Notes: a model not told the origin generated them from the letters alone. A DNA stretch of 8,684 nt from Acidobacteriota bacterium (GCA_030637805.1 DAOWFV010000187.1:1-8684), one strand, 5' to 3'; positions 1 through 6,769 are shown, counted from the first letter of the stretch. Program-made: numbers and translations.

Positions 1-52
1 CCAAACCACCAGACGACCTACACGCGCCCACCATACACAATACAAAACACCT
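1..52. other. A/C-rich, G/T-poor stretch downstream of lepA
   Basis: Only 8 of these 52 bases are G or T; the rest are A or C. It lies directly 3' of lepA, whose transcript here would read as a G/U-rich sequence. I see no open frame that can be assigned, no convincing hairpin and no U-tract terminator. The strand bias may reflect a Rho-type termination region for a plus-strand transcript entering from the left, but this is speculation because the window begins here. Confidence 0.3.
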
Positions 53-66
53 AATTCCTAATTCAA
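46..66. repeat. Short AT-rich heptamer repeat on the lepA stop codon
   Basis: Two adjoining 7-base units, AATTCCT (53-59) and AATTCAA (60-66), are preceded by a degenerate third one, AACACCT (46-52). The lepA stop codon (TGA on the minus strand, 63-65) lies inside the last unit. The units match the AATTCNN pattern of the nine-unit array at 8456-8518. The element is short, so chance similarity cannot be excluded; the common placement on a gene's stop codon is the main reason to list it. Confidence 0.5.
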
Positions 67-1859
67 TCTCGTTCGGTCTTCAGCACCGCGACGAACGCCG
101 ACTGCGGAATCTCCACCGCGCCCACCATTTTCATCCGTTTCTTGCCCTTCTTCTGTTTCTCCAGGAGCTTCCGCTTGCGGGTGATGTCACCGCCGTAGCA
201 CTTGGCGGTCACGTCCTTGCGGTACGCGTTGATGGTCGAGCGGGCGATGATCGTCCCGCCGATCGCGCCCTGGATGGCAATCTTGAACTGCTGCCGTGGA
301 ATGGTGTCGGCGAGCCGCTCGCAGTAGTGGAGGGCGCGCGGCCGCGCCTTGTCGCGATGGACGAGCTGGGCCAGCGCATCTACCGGCTCCGTGTTGACCA
401 AGATGTCCACCTTGACCAGATCGGTGGGCCGGTAGTCAATCATCTCGTAGTCGAAGGACCCGTAGCCCTGGGTCACCGACTTCAGCCGATCGTAGAAGTC
501 GAAAAGCACCTCCGCCAACGGCATTTCCGAGGTCAGCTCCACCCGCCCCACCGCGAGGTAGCTGAAGGTGGTGTTCTCCCCTCGGCGCTCCCGGCACAGT
601 TCCATAACCGCGCCGACATAGCGCTCGGGCATCATCACCGACGCCTTGATGAAGGGCTCTTCTGCGCCCACGATGGAGCCCGGATCGGGGTAGAGGCTCG
701 GGTTGTCGACCCACCGCTTCTCACCGTCGGCGAGCTCGATTCGGTAGCGGACCGACGGAGCTGAGAGAATCAGCGAGAGGTCGTACTCCCGCCGGAGCCG
801 CTCCTGAACCACCTCGAGGTGCAGCAGACCGAGGAAGCCGCAGCGAAAGCCGAAGCCGAGGGCGGCCGACGAGTCCTTCTCGTAGGTCAGGGCGGCGTCG
901 TTGAGTTTCAGCTTCTCGATCGCCTTTGCGAGGTCCTGGTACTCGTCGTTGGACATCGGGTAGATGGAGGAAAAGACGACCGGCTTGGCCTCCTTGTACC
1001 CGGGCAAGGGCTCCTCGGCCGGCGCCTCGGCATCGGTGATGGTGTCGCCGACGGCGATGTCCGACACCGCCTTGACTCCGGCGATCACATAGCCCACCAT
1101 CCCCGCGGCTAGCTCCGGCATCTTGACCCTCTTCAGCTGCAGAAGACCGACCTCCTCGACCTCGTACTCTTTTTCGGTATGCATCAGACGGATGCGCTGG
1201 CGCGGGCGTAGAGTCCCTTCCATGACCCGGACCAGGAGGACCGCGCCGCGGTAGGGATCGTACTGGGCATCGAAGATCAGCGCCTGCAGGGGCGCCGAAG
1301 GATCGCCGGGTGGTGCCGGCAGCCGCTCGACGATGGCCTCGAGCACGTCCTCGATTCCGGCCCCCGTCTTGGCTGAGCACAGCACCGAGTCGTCCGCTTC
1401 GAGGCCGAGGTCCTCGTCGATCTCCTCCTTCACCCGCTCCACGTCGGCGGCGGGAAGGTCGATCTTGTTGATCACCGGCACCAGCTCGAGGTCGTACTCC
1501 AGAGCGAGATAGAGGTTCGCAACGGTCTGGGCCTCCACCCCCTGCGAGGCGTCGACCAGAAGAAGCGCCCCTTCGCACGACATCAGCGACCGCCGCACCT
1601 CGTGCGAGAAGTCGACGTGCCCCGGGGTGTCGATGAGGTTGAGCCGGTAAGTCTTGCCGTCTCGGGCGACGTAGTTGAGGCTCACGGTGTTGGACTTGAT
1701 GGTGATCCCTCGCTCGCGCTCGATGTCCATGGAGTCGAGGATCTGGTCCCGGAACTCACGCTCCTCCACCCCGCCGCAATGCTGGATCAAGCGGTCGGCG
1801 AGCGTCGACTTTCCGTGATCGATGTGCGCGATGATGCAGAAGCTGCGGACGTCGTCCAA
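63..1859 (-). CDS. lepA: Elongation factor 4 (LepA), ribosome back-translocating GTPase
   Basis: Complete 598-residue LepA/EF4, matching the family's usual length of about 600. It is a cytoplasmic translational GTPase that binds ribosomes and is associated with back-translocation, 30S maturation and survival under ionic stress. Visible motifs in order: P-loop AHIDHGKST (residues 11-19), switch I RGITI (50-54), DTPGH (77-81), NKID (131-134) and SAK (162-164). These are followed by the EF-G-like domains and the LepA-specific C-terminal domain, with a lysine/arginine-rich segment near 560-577 and the typical VEIPQSAF ending. The start is TTG at 1857-1859. An in-frame TAG at 1884-1886 limits extension, and AGGAGG lies eight bases upstream of the TTG. 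It is the last gene of a same-strand trio, 88 bases after the TPR kinase. The C-terminus KTERD and stop run into an AT-rich heptamer repeat. Confidence 0.98.
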   Translation of the reverse strand: MDDVRSFCIIAHIDHGKSTLADRLIQHCGGVEEREFRDQILDSMDIERERGITIKSNTVSLNYVARDGKTYRLNLIDTPGHVDFSHEVRRSLMSCEGALLLVDASQGVEAQTVANLYLALEYDLELVPVINKIDLPAADVERVKEEIDEDLGLEADDSVLCSAKTGAGIEDVLEAIVERLPAPPGDPSAPLQALIFDAQYDPYRGAVLLVRVMEGTLRPRQRIRLMHTEKEYEVEEVGLLQLKRVKMPELAAGMVGYVIAGVKAVSDIAVGDTITDAEAPAEEPLPGYKEAKPVVFSSIYPMSNDEYQDLAKAIEKLKLNDAALTYEKDSSAALGFGFRCGFLGLLHLEVVQERLRREYDLSLILSAPSVRYRIELADGEKRWVDNPSLYPDPGSIVGAEEPFIKASVMMPERYVGAVMELCRERRGENTTFSYLAVGRVELTSEMPLAEVLFDFYDRLKSVTQGYGSFDYEMIDYRPTDLVKVDILVNTEPVDALAQLVHRDKARPRALHYCERLADTIPRQQFKIAIQGAIGGTIIARSTINAYRKDVTAKCYGGDITRKRKLLEKQKKGKKRMKMVGAVEIPQSAFVAVLKTERD

Positions 1860-1947
1860 CCTGGGAACCTCCTGAGCCGGTGACTAAGCGGACTAATTGC
1901 CGGTTACCAGAGGCACTGCGCATTATCCCGGAAAACGGTCACAGGAT
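1860..1947 (-). other. Kinase-lepA intergenic spacer
   Basis: 88 bases between the kinase stop and the lepA start. Apart from the lepA ribosome binding site, it contains two copies of GACTAA on the plus strand (1882-1887 and 1891-1896) and paired CCGGT-type motifs. I find no strong -35/-10 pair and no hairpin with a U-tract. Read-through from the kinase gene into lepA is therefore plausible, and a weak internal promoter (a GATAAT-like sequence around 1921-1926 on the minus strand, without a spaced -35) cannot be ruled out. Confidence 0.4.
1868..1873 (-). promoter_or_regulatory. Ribosome binding site of lepA supporting a TTG start
   Basis: The minus strand reads AGGAGG here, a perfect Shine-Dalgarno core, eight bases before the TTG at 1859. 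There is no ATG or GTG at the expected place, and the protein family begins at this residue, so the site decides in favour of the TTG start. Confidence 0.8.
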
Positions 1948-4900
1948 CTACCCGCTCATCTCAGTTCGCAGCCGGCGGGCCTCGGCGATGAGCGGATCGC
2001 AGGTCTCCTCGAGCAGGGGATTGACGCTCTCCGCCGCCGTCAAGGCCTCGACGGCGCGGTCCGCGGCCCGTCGCCGGGCTGTCTCTTCATCGGCCGCGCT
2101 TGCCTCGATGAGGTGCAGCCGCCCCTTGACGAGCAGGAAATCGGCGTCGGTGGGGTCGATCTCCAACCCCCGTTCGGCGGCGGCAAGGCCCGCCACCACC
2201 ACCGCCGCAGGATCCATCCTCCCCGCCAGGCGCCACCGCGCCCGCAGCATCGCCGATCTCGCTCGATTCAAGAACAGCGCTGGTGCGGAAGGGTTGAGCT
2301 CCTCGGCCTCCGCGAAGTGCCGGCCGGCATTCTCAAGATGACGTTCGACGGACCCGCCGTGCTCCACGGCCCACTCCGCCGCCAGAAGATCGAGCTCTCC
2401 CTCCATCAACCGGAGGTCGTAGTGGTCCGGGTTGGCATCCACCGCGGCCCGTGCGGCGAGCCGGCCCCGCCCGAGCACGGCGGTGGGCTGCTGGTCACGG
2501 CTGACCAGATACTCCGCCTCGGTGTGGAAGCACAGGGCGAGGTTGTGGTGCGCGTAGGCAAGGGTGGGGTCAATCTCCAACGCGTGGCGGAGGTTGTCAC
2601 GTGCCTCGCGGAGGGCCGGGAGCGGATCGCCCCCGGTGACGACTTCGTACTCCGCGCGTTTCTCCCACGAGTAGCCGAGGTTGTTGTACTGATATGCCAG
2701 GCTCGGATCGAGCTCGATGGCCCGGAGGTAGGCGGCCACGGCCTCATCCAGGCTCGCCCGCGGGTCTCGCCCGTGAGCCATCTCCACCACGGCTTGCAGC
2801 TTGAGGGCGTTGCCGAGGTTGTTGTATCCGGCCGCCATGCCCGGCGTGAGGTCCACCGCCCGTTGGAGAACCGCCAGCGACCGCTCAACCCAGGGAGTGG
2901 GATCACCGCCGATCTCCGCCTCGTGCTCCGCCCGCTCGAGCAGAATCAGCCCGCGATTCGAGTGCACCTGCCCCTTGGTCGGGTTGAGCTCGATGGCCCG
3001 CTCGAAGCAACGCGCCGCGGCGTCGAGGCTATCGCTCGGGTCCTCGCCGTGCCAGCGCTGAAACGCCGCCCGCTGCCAGTGGACGAGCCCGGAGTTACTG
3101 TGGGCCGCAAAGGTGGGCCGCACGCGAATGCTCTCCCCGTAGCCCTCAGCCGCCTCTTCCAGGGAGCGCATCGGGTCGAGTCCCGAGGCCAGCTCGTGCT
3201 CCGCCACCAGGTAGTGGGCGGTTCCCAAGTTGAGCCACGCCACGGCGGAGTCGGGGTCAATGGCCAGGGCCCGCCGGCAGGCCTCGATCGCGAGCTCCAG
3301 GGAGGGGCGAGGGTCCCGCCCCTGGCGGCGCTGATAGCTGGCCTGAAGCCGGTGGATCATGCCCAGGTTGATGGGCGCCTGCGGGTTCTCCGGATCCATT
3401 TCGGACGCCCGCGAGGCCAGGCGCGCCGCCTCATCCAGCGTGGCGATCGGGTTCAGGCCGTGGTTGAGCTCGTACTCCCCCTGCAGCCAGTAGATCTTGG
3501 AGCGCAAGTTGAAGGGCCGCACATCGCCCGGCCGCGCGATTTCTGCTGCATCGGCCGTCTCCAGCGTCCGCTGTACGAGGTCCTCTCGAAGGATGCCGTC
3601 CTGCGCCTCGAGGTGGAAGAGCCGGATCAACCGCGCCGCCTCACCCTGGTAGAGGGCGGCATCGCTTCGACCCACGTCCAGGGCCCGGGCGTAGACGTCG
3701 CCGGCGGCCAGGAAGTCCTCCCTGGCGGATTCCGTCCGCCCCGTCTCCTCCAGCTCCTTGGCGCGCGAGACCAGGATCTCGGCTTCCAGGCGCATGGACT
3801 CATAACGCCAGGGATGCCGCTCGTAGGATCCTCGCGCGGCCTCGATCGCGTCCTCGAAACGCCGCTCGAGCAACGCCTCGAGGGCAAGGTGGTGGAGCTC
3901 TATTTCCTCCTCCCCGGCTTGTCCGCCCCTGAGGTGGGTAAGAGCCGGCTGCAGGAGCTGCGCCTCGATTTCCCGGCGGCGGGCCGCCCGCAGATCCGCG
4001 TTGCGGATGCGACCGGTTGCCTCCGCCTCCTCGAGGTACGTCTCTCCGAGCACGTGTCCGAGAGCTCCGTCCAACTCAGGAACACGATAGCCCGAGTCCC
4101 ACGCCGCCTGCAGACGCTCGCGAGCGGCCTCCAGCTCACCAAGATTCTGGTGGCCGATGCCGAGGGCGTGCGAGCCAGGGCCGAAGCCCACGGCGCCCAT
4201 GCTCTGCATGGTCTCCTCGATTTTTCTCATCCGGCGGCGCACCAGGTCCTCGACCGGTGCCACGTCGTGGAGAGGCAGCATGCGGACGTGGCGGAGCATG
4301 CCGTCGATTCGTTCGAGCTCCTGCCCGAACTGCTGCGCCAGCGCCTGCCCCCGCCGGGCCTGGAAGTGTTGGCCGACCAGGGCGGCGCTGAGAGCGAGCA
4401 CCGCCGCGGTGGCTACCGCCACCACCGCGGTGAGAGCCCTGTGCTTGCGCATCCGCTTGCCGAAACGGTAAATGGGCCCGGCTCGCCGAGCTGCGACCGG
4501 CTCGCCGTCGAGGTAGCGCCGCAGATCGTCGGCCAGCGCGCGGGCGCTGCCATAGCGGCGTTGGGGTTCCTTCTCCATGCAGGTCGTCACGATGGTGTCC
4601 AAATCCAACGGCACCCGCGCATCGACCTGCCTCAAGGGCGGCGCTTCGTGCTCGAGCACCTGGAGCATGGTCGCCATTCGCGTCGTGCCAGAAAAGGGCG
4701 CCTCCCCCGCAATCAGCTGGTATAGAGTCGCTCCGATTGCGTAGACATCCGCTCTACGATCGACGGCGCCGGGCTCGCCTCGAATCTGTTCCGGCGCCAT
4801 GAAGGCCGGCGTGCCCACAACGGTCCCGACCATGGTCATGCCCGGCGCCTCGATTTCACGGGCGATGCCGAAGTCGAGGACATAGGCGTGGAGAGCGCCT

Positions 4901-5427
4901 CCCTCCTCGGCCTCGACCATGATGTTGCCGGGCTTGATGTCGCGGTGGATCACGCCCGTCGAATGAGCGGCCTGCGCCGCTTCCGACACCTGCTCGACCA
5001 ACCGCACCTTCTGCTCCAGGCTCAGCTCCGGGGCGAGATCTCGCAGCGAGCGGCCGTCGATGAGCTGCATGGCGAGGTAGGCCTTACCGTCGACCTCTCC
5101 CACCTCGTAAATCCGGCAGACGTTGTCGTGCTCGATCCGCGCCTGGGCACGGGCCTCGCGCTGGAAGCGCTCCATCTGCTCGGGCTCGTCCGAACGCATG
5201 AACTTGAGGGCGACAGTGCGCTGGAGACGTCGGTCGACCGCCCGGTAGACGCGGCCCATGGCCCCCTCACCCAGACAGTCGACAATTGTGTAACGGTCCC
5301 AATCCGGCGCCGGATTCTCGAACTCCCCATCCCCCGAACCCGCGACGCTCGGCTCGGTGAGCTCGTCCTGGAGCTGCTCGGCGTCCTCGGGCGAAAATTG
5401 TTCGGAGAATCGGTCCCGGGTGGTCAT
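1948..5427 (-). CDS. Membrane-anchored Ser/Thr protein kinase with C-terminal TPR array
   Basis: 1159 residues. A Hanks-type (PknB-like) kinase domain spans about 46-306, with the glycine loop GEGAMG (53-58), ATP-binding Lys75 in VALK, helix-C Glu91, catalytic HRDIKPGN (161-168, Asp163), DFG (185-187), activation-loop threonines 198, 202 and 206, and APE (211-213). All key residues are present, so it should be active and phosphorylate Ser/Thr, probably with autophosphorylation in the activation loop. A single membrane helix (about 331-352) follows a basic patch, placing the kinase in the cytoplasm and about 800 residues probably outside it. Residues 360-640 are helix-rich and less regular; 640-1145 are eleven TPR-like units. 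The ATG start is preceded in frame by TAG at 5431-5433, so it cannot be extended; the ribosome binding site (GTAGAAG) is weak. It sits 53 bases after the small secreted-protein gene and 88 before lepA. Ligand, substrates and biological role are not visible from the sequence. Confidence 0.95.
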   Translation of the reverse strand: MTTRDRFSEQFSPEDAEQLQDELTEPSVAGSGDGEFENPAPDWDRYTIVDCLGEGAMGRVYRAVDRRLQRTVALKFMRSDEPEQMERFQREARAQARIEHDNVCRIYEVGEVDGKAYLAMQLIDGRSLRDLAPELSLEQKVRLVEQVSEAAQAAHSTGVIHRDIKPGNIMVEAEEGGALHAYVLDFGIAREIEAPGMTMVGTVVGTPAFMAPEQIRGEPGAVDRRADVYAIGATLYQLIAGEAPFSGTTRMATMLQVLEHEAPPLRQVDARVPLDLDTIVTTCMEKEPQRRYGSARALADDLRRYLDGEPVAARRAGPIYRFGKRMRKHRALTAVVAVATAAVLALSAALVGQHFQARRGQALAQQFGQELERIDGMLRHVRMLPLHDVAPVEDLVRRRMRKIEETMQSMGAVGFGPGSHALGIGHQNLGELEAARERLQAAWDSGYRVPELDGALGHVLGETYLEEAEATGRIRNADLRAARRREIEAQLLQPALTHLRGGQAGEEEIELHHLALEALLERRFEDAIEAARGSYERHPWRYESMRLEAEILVSRAKELEETGRTESAREDFLAAGDVYARALDVGRSDAALYQGEAARLIRLFHLEAQDGILREDLVQRTLETADAAEIARPGDVRPFNLRSKIYWLQGEYELNHGLNPIATLDEAARLASRASEMDPENPQAPINLGMIHRLQASYQRRQGRDPRPSLELAIEACRRALAIDPDSAVAWLNLGTAHYLVAEHELASGLDPMRSLEEAAEGYGESIRVRPTFAAHSNSGLVHWQRAAFQRWHGEDPSDSLDAAARCFERAIELNPTKGQVHSNRGLILLERAEHEAEIGGDPTPWVERSLAVLQRAVDLTPGMAAGYNNLGNALKLQAVVEMAHGRDPRASLDEAVAAYLRAIELDPSLAYQYNNLGYSWEKRAEYEVVTGGDPLPALREARDNLRHALEIDPTLAYAHHNLALCFHTEAEYLVSRDQQPTAVLGRGRLAARAAVDANPDHYDLRLMEGELDLLAAEWAVEHGGSVERHLENAGRHFAEAEELNPSAPALFLNRARSAMLRARWRLAGRMDPAAVVVAGLAAAERGLEIDPTDADFLLVKGRLHLIEASAADEETARRRAADRAVEALTAAESVNPLLEETCDPLIAEARRLRTEMSG
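1993..3510 (-). repeat. Eleven TPR-like units of 46 residues inside the kinase gene
   Basis: Coding repeat array. Units begin at kinase residues 640, 687, 733, 778, 824, 870, 916, 962, 1008, 1054 and 1100, giving spacings of 47, 46, 45 and then 46 throughout. The pattern is NLG-x7-A-x2-E-x3-G-x-DP-x2-SL-x2-A-x3-(Y/F)-x-RA(I/L)-x-(I/L)-DP. Canonical TPRs repeat every 34 residues. Here about 12 extra residues, centred on G-x-DP-x2-SL, sit between helix A and helix B. The central units are the cleanest; units 8 to 11 drift. The DNA shows the same periodicity, for example GAGCTCGATGGCCCG on the plus strand at 2711 and again at 2987, exactly 276 bases (two units) apart. Confidence 0.85.
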
Positions 5428-5480
5428 CTTCTACCAGTCTAACCCGGAACGATTACCGACATGGAACCGGTCAACTGCCC
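5428..5480 (-). other. Spacer between small secreted-protein gene and kinase gene
   Basis: 53 bases. On the minus strand it contains TTGACC (5474-5469), which resembles a -35 box, but no -10 hexamer at a 16-18 base distance. The octamer GTTAGACT (5443-5436) ends eight bases before the kinase ATG and recurs upstream of the small secreted-protein gene. No terminator hairpin is evident, so co-transcription of the two genes is plausible. Confidence 0.35.
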
Positions 5481-5888
5481 CTACTTGAGTTTGAGCAGTC
5501 CGCCCTTTTTCCTGCCCATGAACTTGGCGATCTCGGTCATCGCCGAATCGAGTTTCTTGATCTGCTTCTGGAGGTCGTTGTACTTCTTGACTCTGGCAGT
5601 CTGGTACACCATTTGATCGTCGTCGAAGAGGATCACTGTCGTCACGATAATTTCCTCGTACTGTTCGATGTATTTTTCGAACTGCTGCTTGCTGGTCGAG
5701 CGAAGGCCGGCAATCTGGCCGTCCTTGGCCTCTCCATCCACCCTCGAGGAAGTCTTGGTCACGTTGGCAACGTTGTACGTGTTGCCCCTGTAGGACACTG
5801 CCTTATCCGCCGCGTAGGCTTCAGTGCATACGAACAGTGCCGGGATCACCAACGCCACAGTCAGCAAAATGCTCGACGCCCTTTTCAT
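5481..5888 (-). CDS. Small secreted protein of unknown function
   Basis: 135 residues starting at the ATG at 5886-5888. A longer in-frame reading back to 5960 would add 24 residues ahead of the signal peptide and ignore the strong AAGGAGG ribosome binding site, so the shorter form is preferred. Residues 1-26 form a classical Sec signal peptide: a basic start (MKR), a hydrophobic core, and a probable cleavage site after AYA-26. Cys21 is not in a proper lipobox (FVC), so a lipoprotein is unlikely. The mature part, about 109 residues, is polar. It has a stretch with alternating beta-like hydrophobics (residues 80-90, IIVTTVILFDD), then an acidic-to-basic helical or coiled-coil segment (100-124) and a lysine-rich tail. 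I do not recognise the family. By eye its codons are less GC-rich than those of its neighbours. Being exported and directly upstream of a kinase with an extracytoplasmic sensor region, it could act with that kinase; this is inference only. Confidence 0.8.
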   Translation of the reverse strand: MKRASSILLTVALVIPALFVCTEAYAADKAVSYRGNTYNVANVTKTSSRVDGEAKDGQIAGLRSTSKQQFEKYIEQYEEIIVTTVILFDDDQMVYQTARVKKYNDLQKQIKKLDSAMTEIAKFMGRKKGGLLKLK

Positions 5889-5893
5889 GAGAT

Positions 5894-5900
5894 CCTCCTT
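5894..5900 (-). promoter_or_regulatory. Strong ribosome binding site deciding the small-protein start
   Basis: The minus strand reads AAGGAGG, five bases before the ATG at 5888 (AAGGAGG-ATCTC-ATG). It fixes translation of the secreted protein to the ATG that begins the signal peptide, not to the upstream in-frame start near 5960. Confidence 0.85.
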
Positions 5901-6002
5901 ATCGTTCGGGTCGTGAATTCCATGGTGAGGAGAGTCTAACACCGACCCTCCAGAACGCACGGACGTCCACCAGCAAAGTGCTTTGAACCATCCCTGGGGG
6001 AC

Positions 6003-6024
6003 GATCCCGTCCCTCCCCGGGATC
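6003..6024. other. GC-rich inverted repeat in the divergent region
   Basis: GATCCCG (6003-6009) and CGGGATC (6018-6024) are perfect inverted arms around an 8-base pyrimidine loop. A competing 5-base-pair stem is possible, GGGAC (5998-6002) with GTCCC (6009-6013); the two stems share bases and are mutually exclusive. On the plus strand the stem is followed by the pyrimidine-rich TTCTCTTTCC, which is terminator-like but not a clean T-tract. It could be a leader attenuator for the response regulator, the 5' leader of the opposite transcript, or a protein-binding dyad. Confidence 0.35.
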
Positions 6025-6070
6025 TTCTCTTTCCTGCGTTTTACAGGTTCCTGACGCCCTATGGCCCTTG

Positions 6071-6088
6071 CCTCAGCTATCCTGAGGC
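6071..6088 (+). promoter_or_regulatory. Inverted repeat and -10-like box abutting the regulator start codon
   Basis: CCTCAG (6071-6076) and CTGAGG (6082-6087) form a 6-base-pair inverted repeat with a 5-base loop ending one base before the GTG at 6089. GAGG is too close to the GTG to serve as a normal ribosome binding site. TATCCT (6078-6083) fits the TAnnnT -10 pattern of leaderless promoters, with five bases before the start codon. So the gene is either translated from a leaderless mRNA, or its start is occluded by a hairpin. Both are inferences. Confidence 0.35.
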
Positions 6089-6769
6089 GTGCGCATACTC
6101 ATCGTCGAGGACGAACCGGCGCTTCGCGAAGGGCTGGTGGACCTTCTCACCGCTGCGGACCACCAGGTGGTCGCCGAGGCGGAGGGCAAGACAGCGGTCG
6201 AGCGCGGAACCGGAGAAGTCTTCGATCTCGTGCTGCTCGACCTCATGCTTCCCGACCTCGACGGCGTCGAGGTCTGCCGGCGGCTTCGCAAGGCGCGCCC
6301 CTCGCTGCCGATCCTGATGCTCACCGCCCGGGGCTCCGAGGACGACAAGGTGGCCGGCTTCGAAGCCGGCGCCGACGACTACCTCACCAAGCCGTTCGCG
6401 GTGCGCGAGCTGCTCGCCCGCATCGACGCTCTCCGCCGCCGGGCGGCCGCCGCGCCCGCAGAGCCCGAGGTGATCGAGGCGGATGGGTGCGTCCTCGATC
6501 TGGGCCGGCTCGAGGCAAGCCGCGAGGGGGAGGTCGTGAGCCTCACTCCTCGCGAAGCGGGCATCGTGCGCTGGCTCTACCGGCAACGCAATCGGGCGGT
6601 TCCGCGCGGAGAACTCCTGGAGCGGATCTGGGGCTCGAGCGGCGATCTGCAGACCCGCACCGTCGACATGACCATCGCCAATCTCCGCCAGAAGATCGAA
6701 CGCGATCCTTCGCAGCCTCTTATCGTGGTCACGGTGACCGGCGCCGGCTACGCCTGGGGCGGACGGTGA
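6089..6769 (+). CDS. OmpR-family two-component response regulator
   Basis: 226 residues, the normal OmpR/PhoB length. The receiver domain (1-118) has the acidic pair Glu7-Asp8, phospho-acceptor Asp51 in LLDLMLPDLDG, switch Thr79 in MLTAR, and Lys101 in TKPF. A linker of Ala and Pro follows (119-127), then a winged-helix DNA-binding domain (128-224) with LTPREAGIVRWL, the recognition segment around TVDMTIANLRQKIE, and the closing hairpin VTGAGYAW. The protein should bind DNA after phosphorylation by the adjoining histidine kinase. The start is GTG at 6089: a TGA at 6083-6085 in the same frame forbids extension, and MRILIVEDE is the standard family beginning. No normal ribosome binding site is present (see the inverted repeat just upstream). 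Its last four bases overlap the kinase start. The target genes cannot be read from the sequence; the divergent region upstream is the natural candidate. Confidence 0.96.
   Translation: MRILIVEDEPALREGLVDLLTAADHQVVAEAEGKTAVERGTGEVFDLVLLDLMLPDLDGVEVCRRLRKARPSLPILMLTARGSEDDKVAGFEAGADDYLTKPFAVRELLARIDALRRRAAAAPAEPEVIEADGCVLDLGRLEASREGEVVSLTPREAGIVRWLYRQRNRAVPRGELLERIWGSSGDLQTRTVDMTIANLRQKIERDPSQPLIVVTVTGAGYAWGGR

Larger units (their letters stand above)
5889..6088. promoter_or_regulatory. Divergent intergenic region with several dyads
   Basis: 200 bases between the divergently read secreted-protein gene and response regulator gene; promoters for both should lie here. It contains the near-palindrome CAAAGTGCTTTG (5974-5985), a possible operator half-site pair, followed by overlapping hairpins at 5998-6013 and 6003-6024. 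On the plus strand TTTACA (6040-6045) resembles a -35 box, but no -10 follows at normal spacing. On the minus strand TAGACT (5938-5933) resembles a -10 box without a good -35. I see no small gene in it. Confidence 0.5.

Noticed and set aside
721..1578. 285-codon minus-strand open frame inside lepA
   Set aside because: It is lepA DNA read in another frame: Arg/Gly-rich, with no motif, and lepA is complete and conserved over the same bases.
1897..4725. 942-codon open frame on the plus strand opposite the kinase gene
   Set aside because: It lies antisense to a protein with intact kinase and TPR motifs. Its translation has biased composition (Arg, Gly, His, Leu) with repeats that mirror the TPR array. 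High GC removes stop codons from antisense frames, and no recognisable domain or ribosome binding site is seen.
5469..5474. TTGACC as a -35 box of a kinase promoter
   Set aside because: No -10 hexamer occurs at 16-18 bases downstream on the minus strand; the nearest candidates are about 13 and 26 bases away.
5826..5888. Lipoprotein assignment of the small secreted protein via Cys21
   Set aside because: The residues before the cysteine (L-F-V) do not fit the lipobox, which needs a small residue at -1; AYA at 24-26 is a better signal peptidase I site.
5889..5960. N-terminal extension of the secreted protein by 24 residues
   Set aside because: It would bury the signal peptide and ignore the AAGGAGG site directly before the ATG at 5888.
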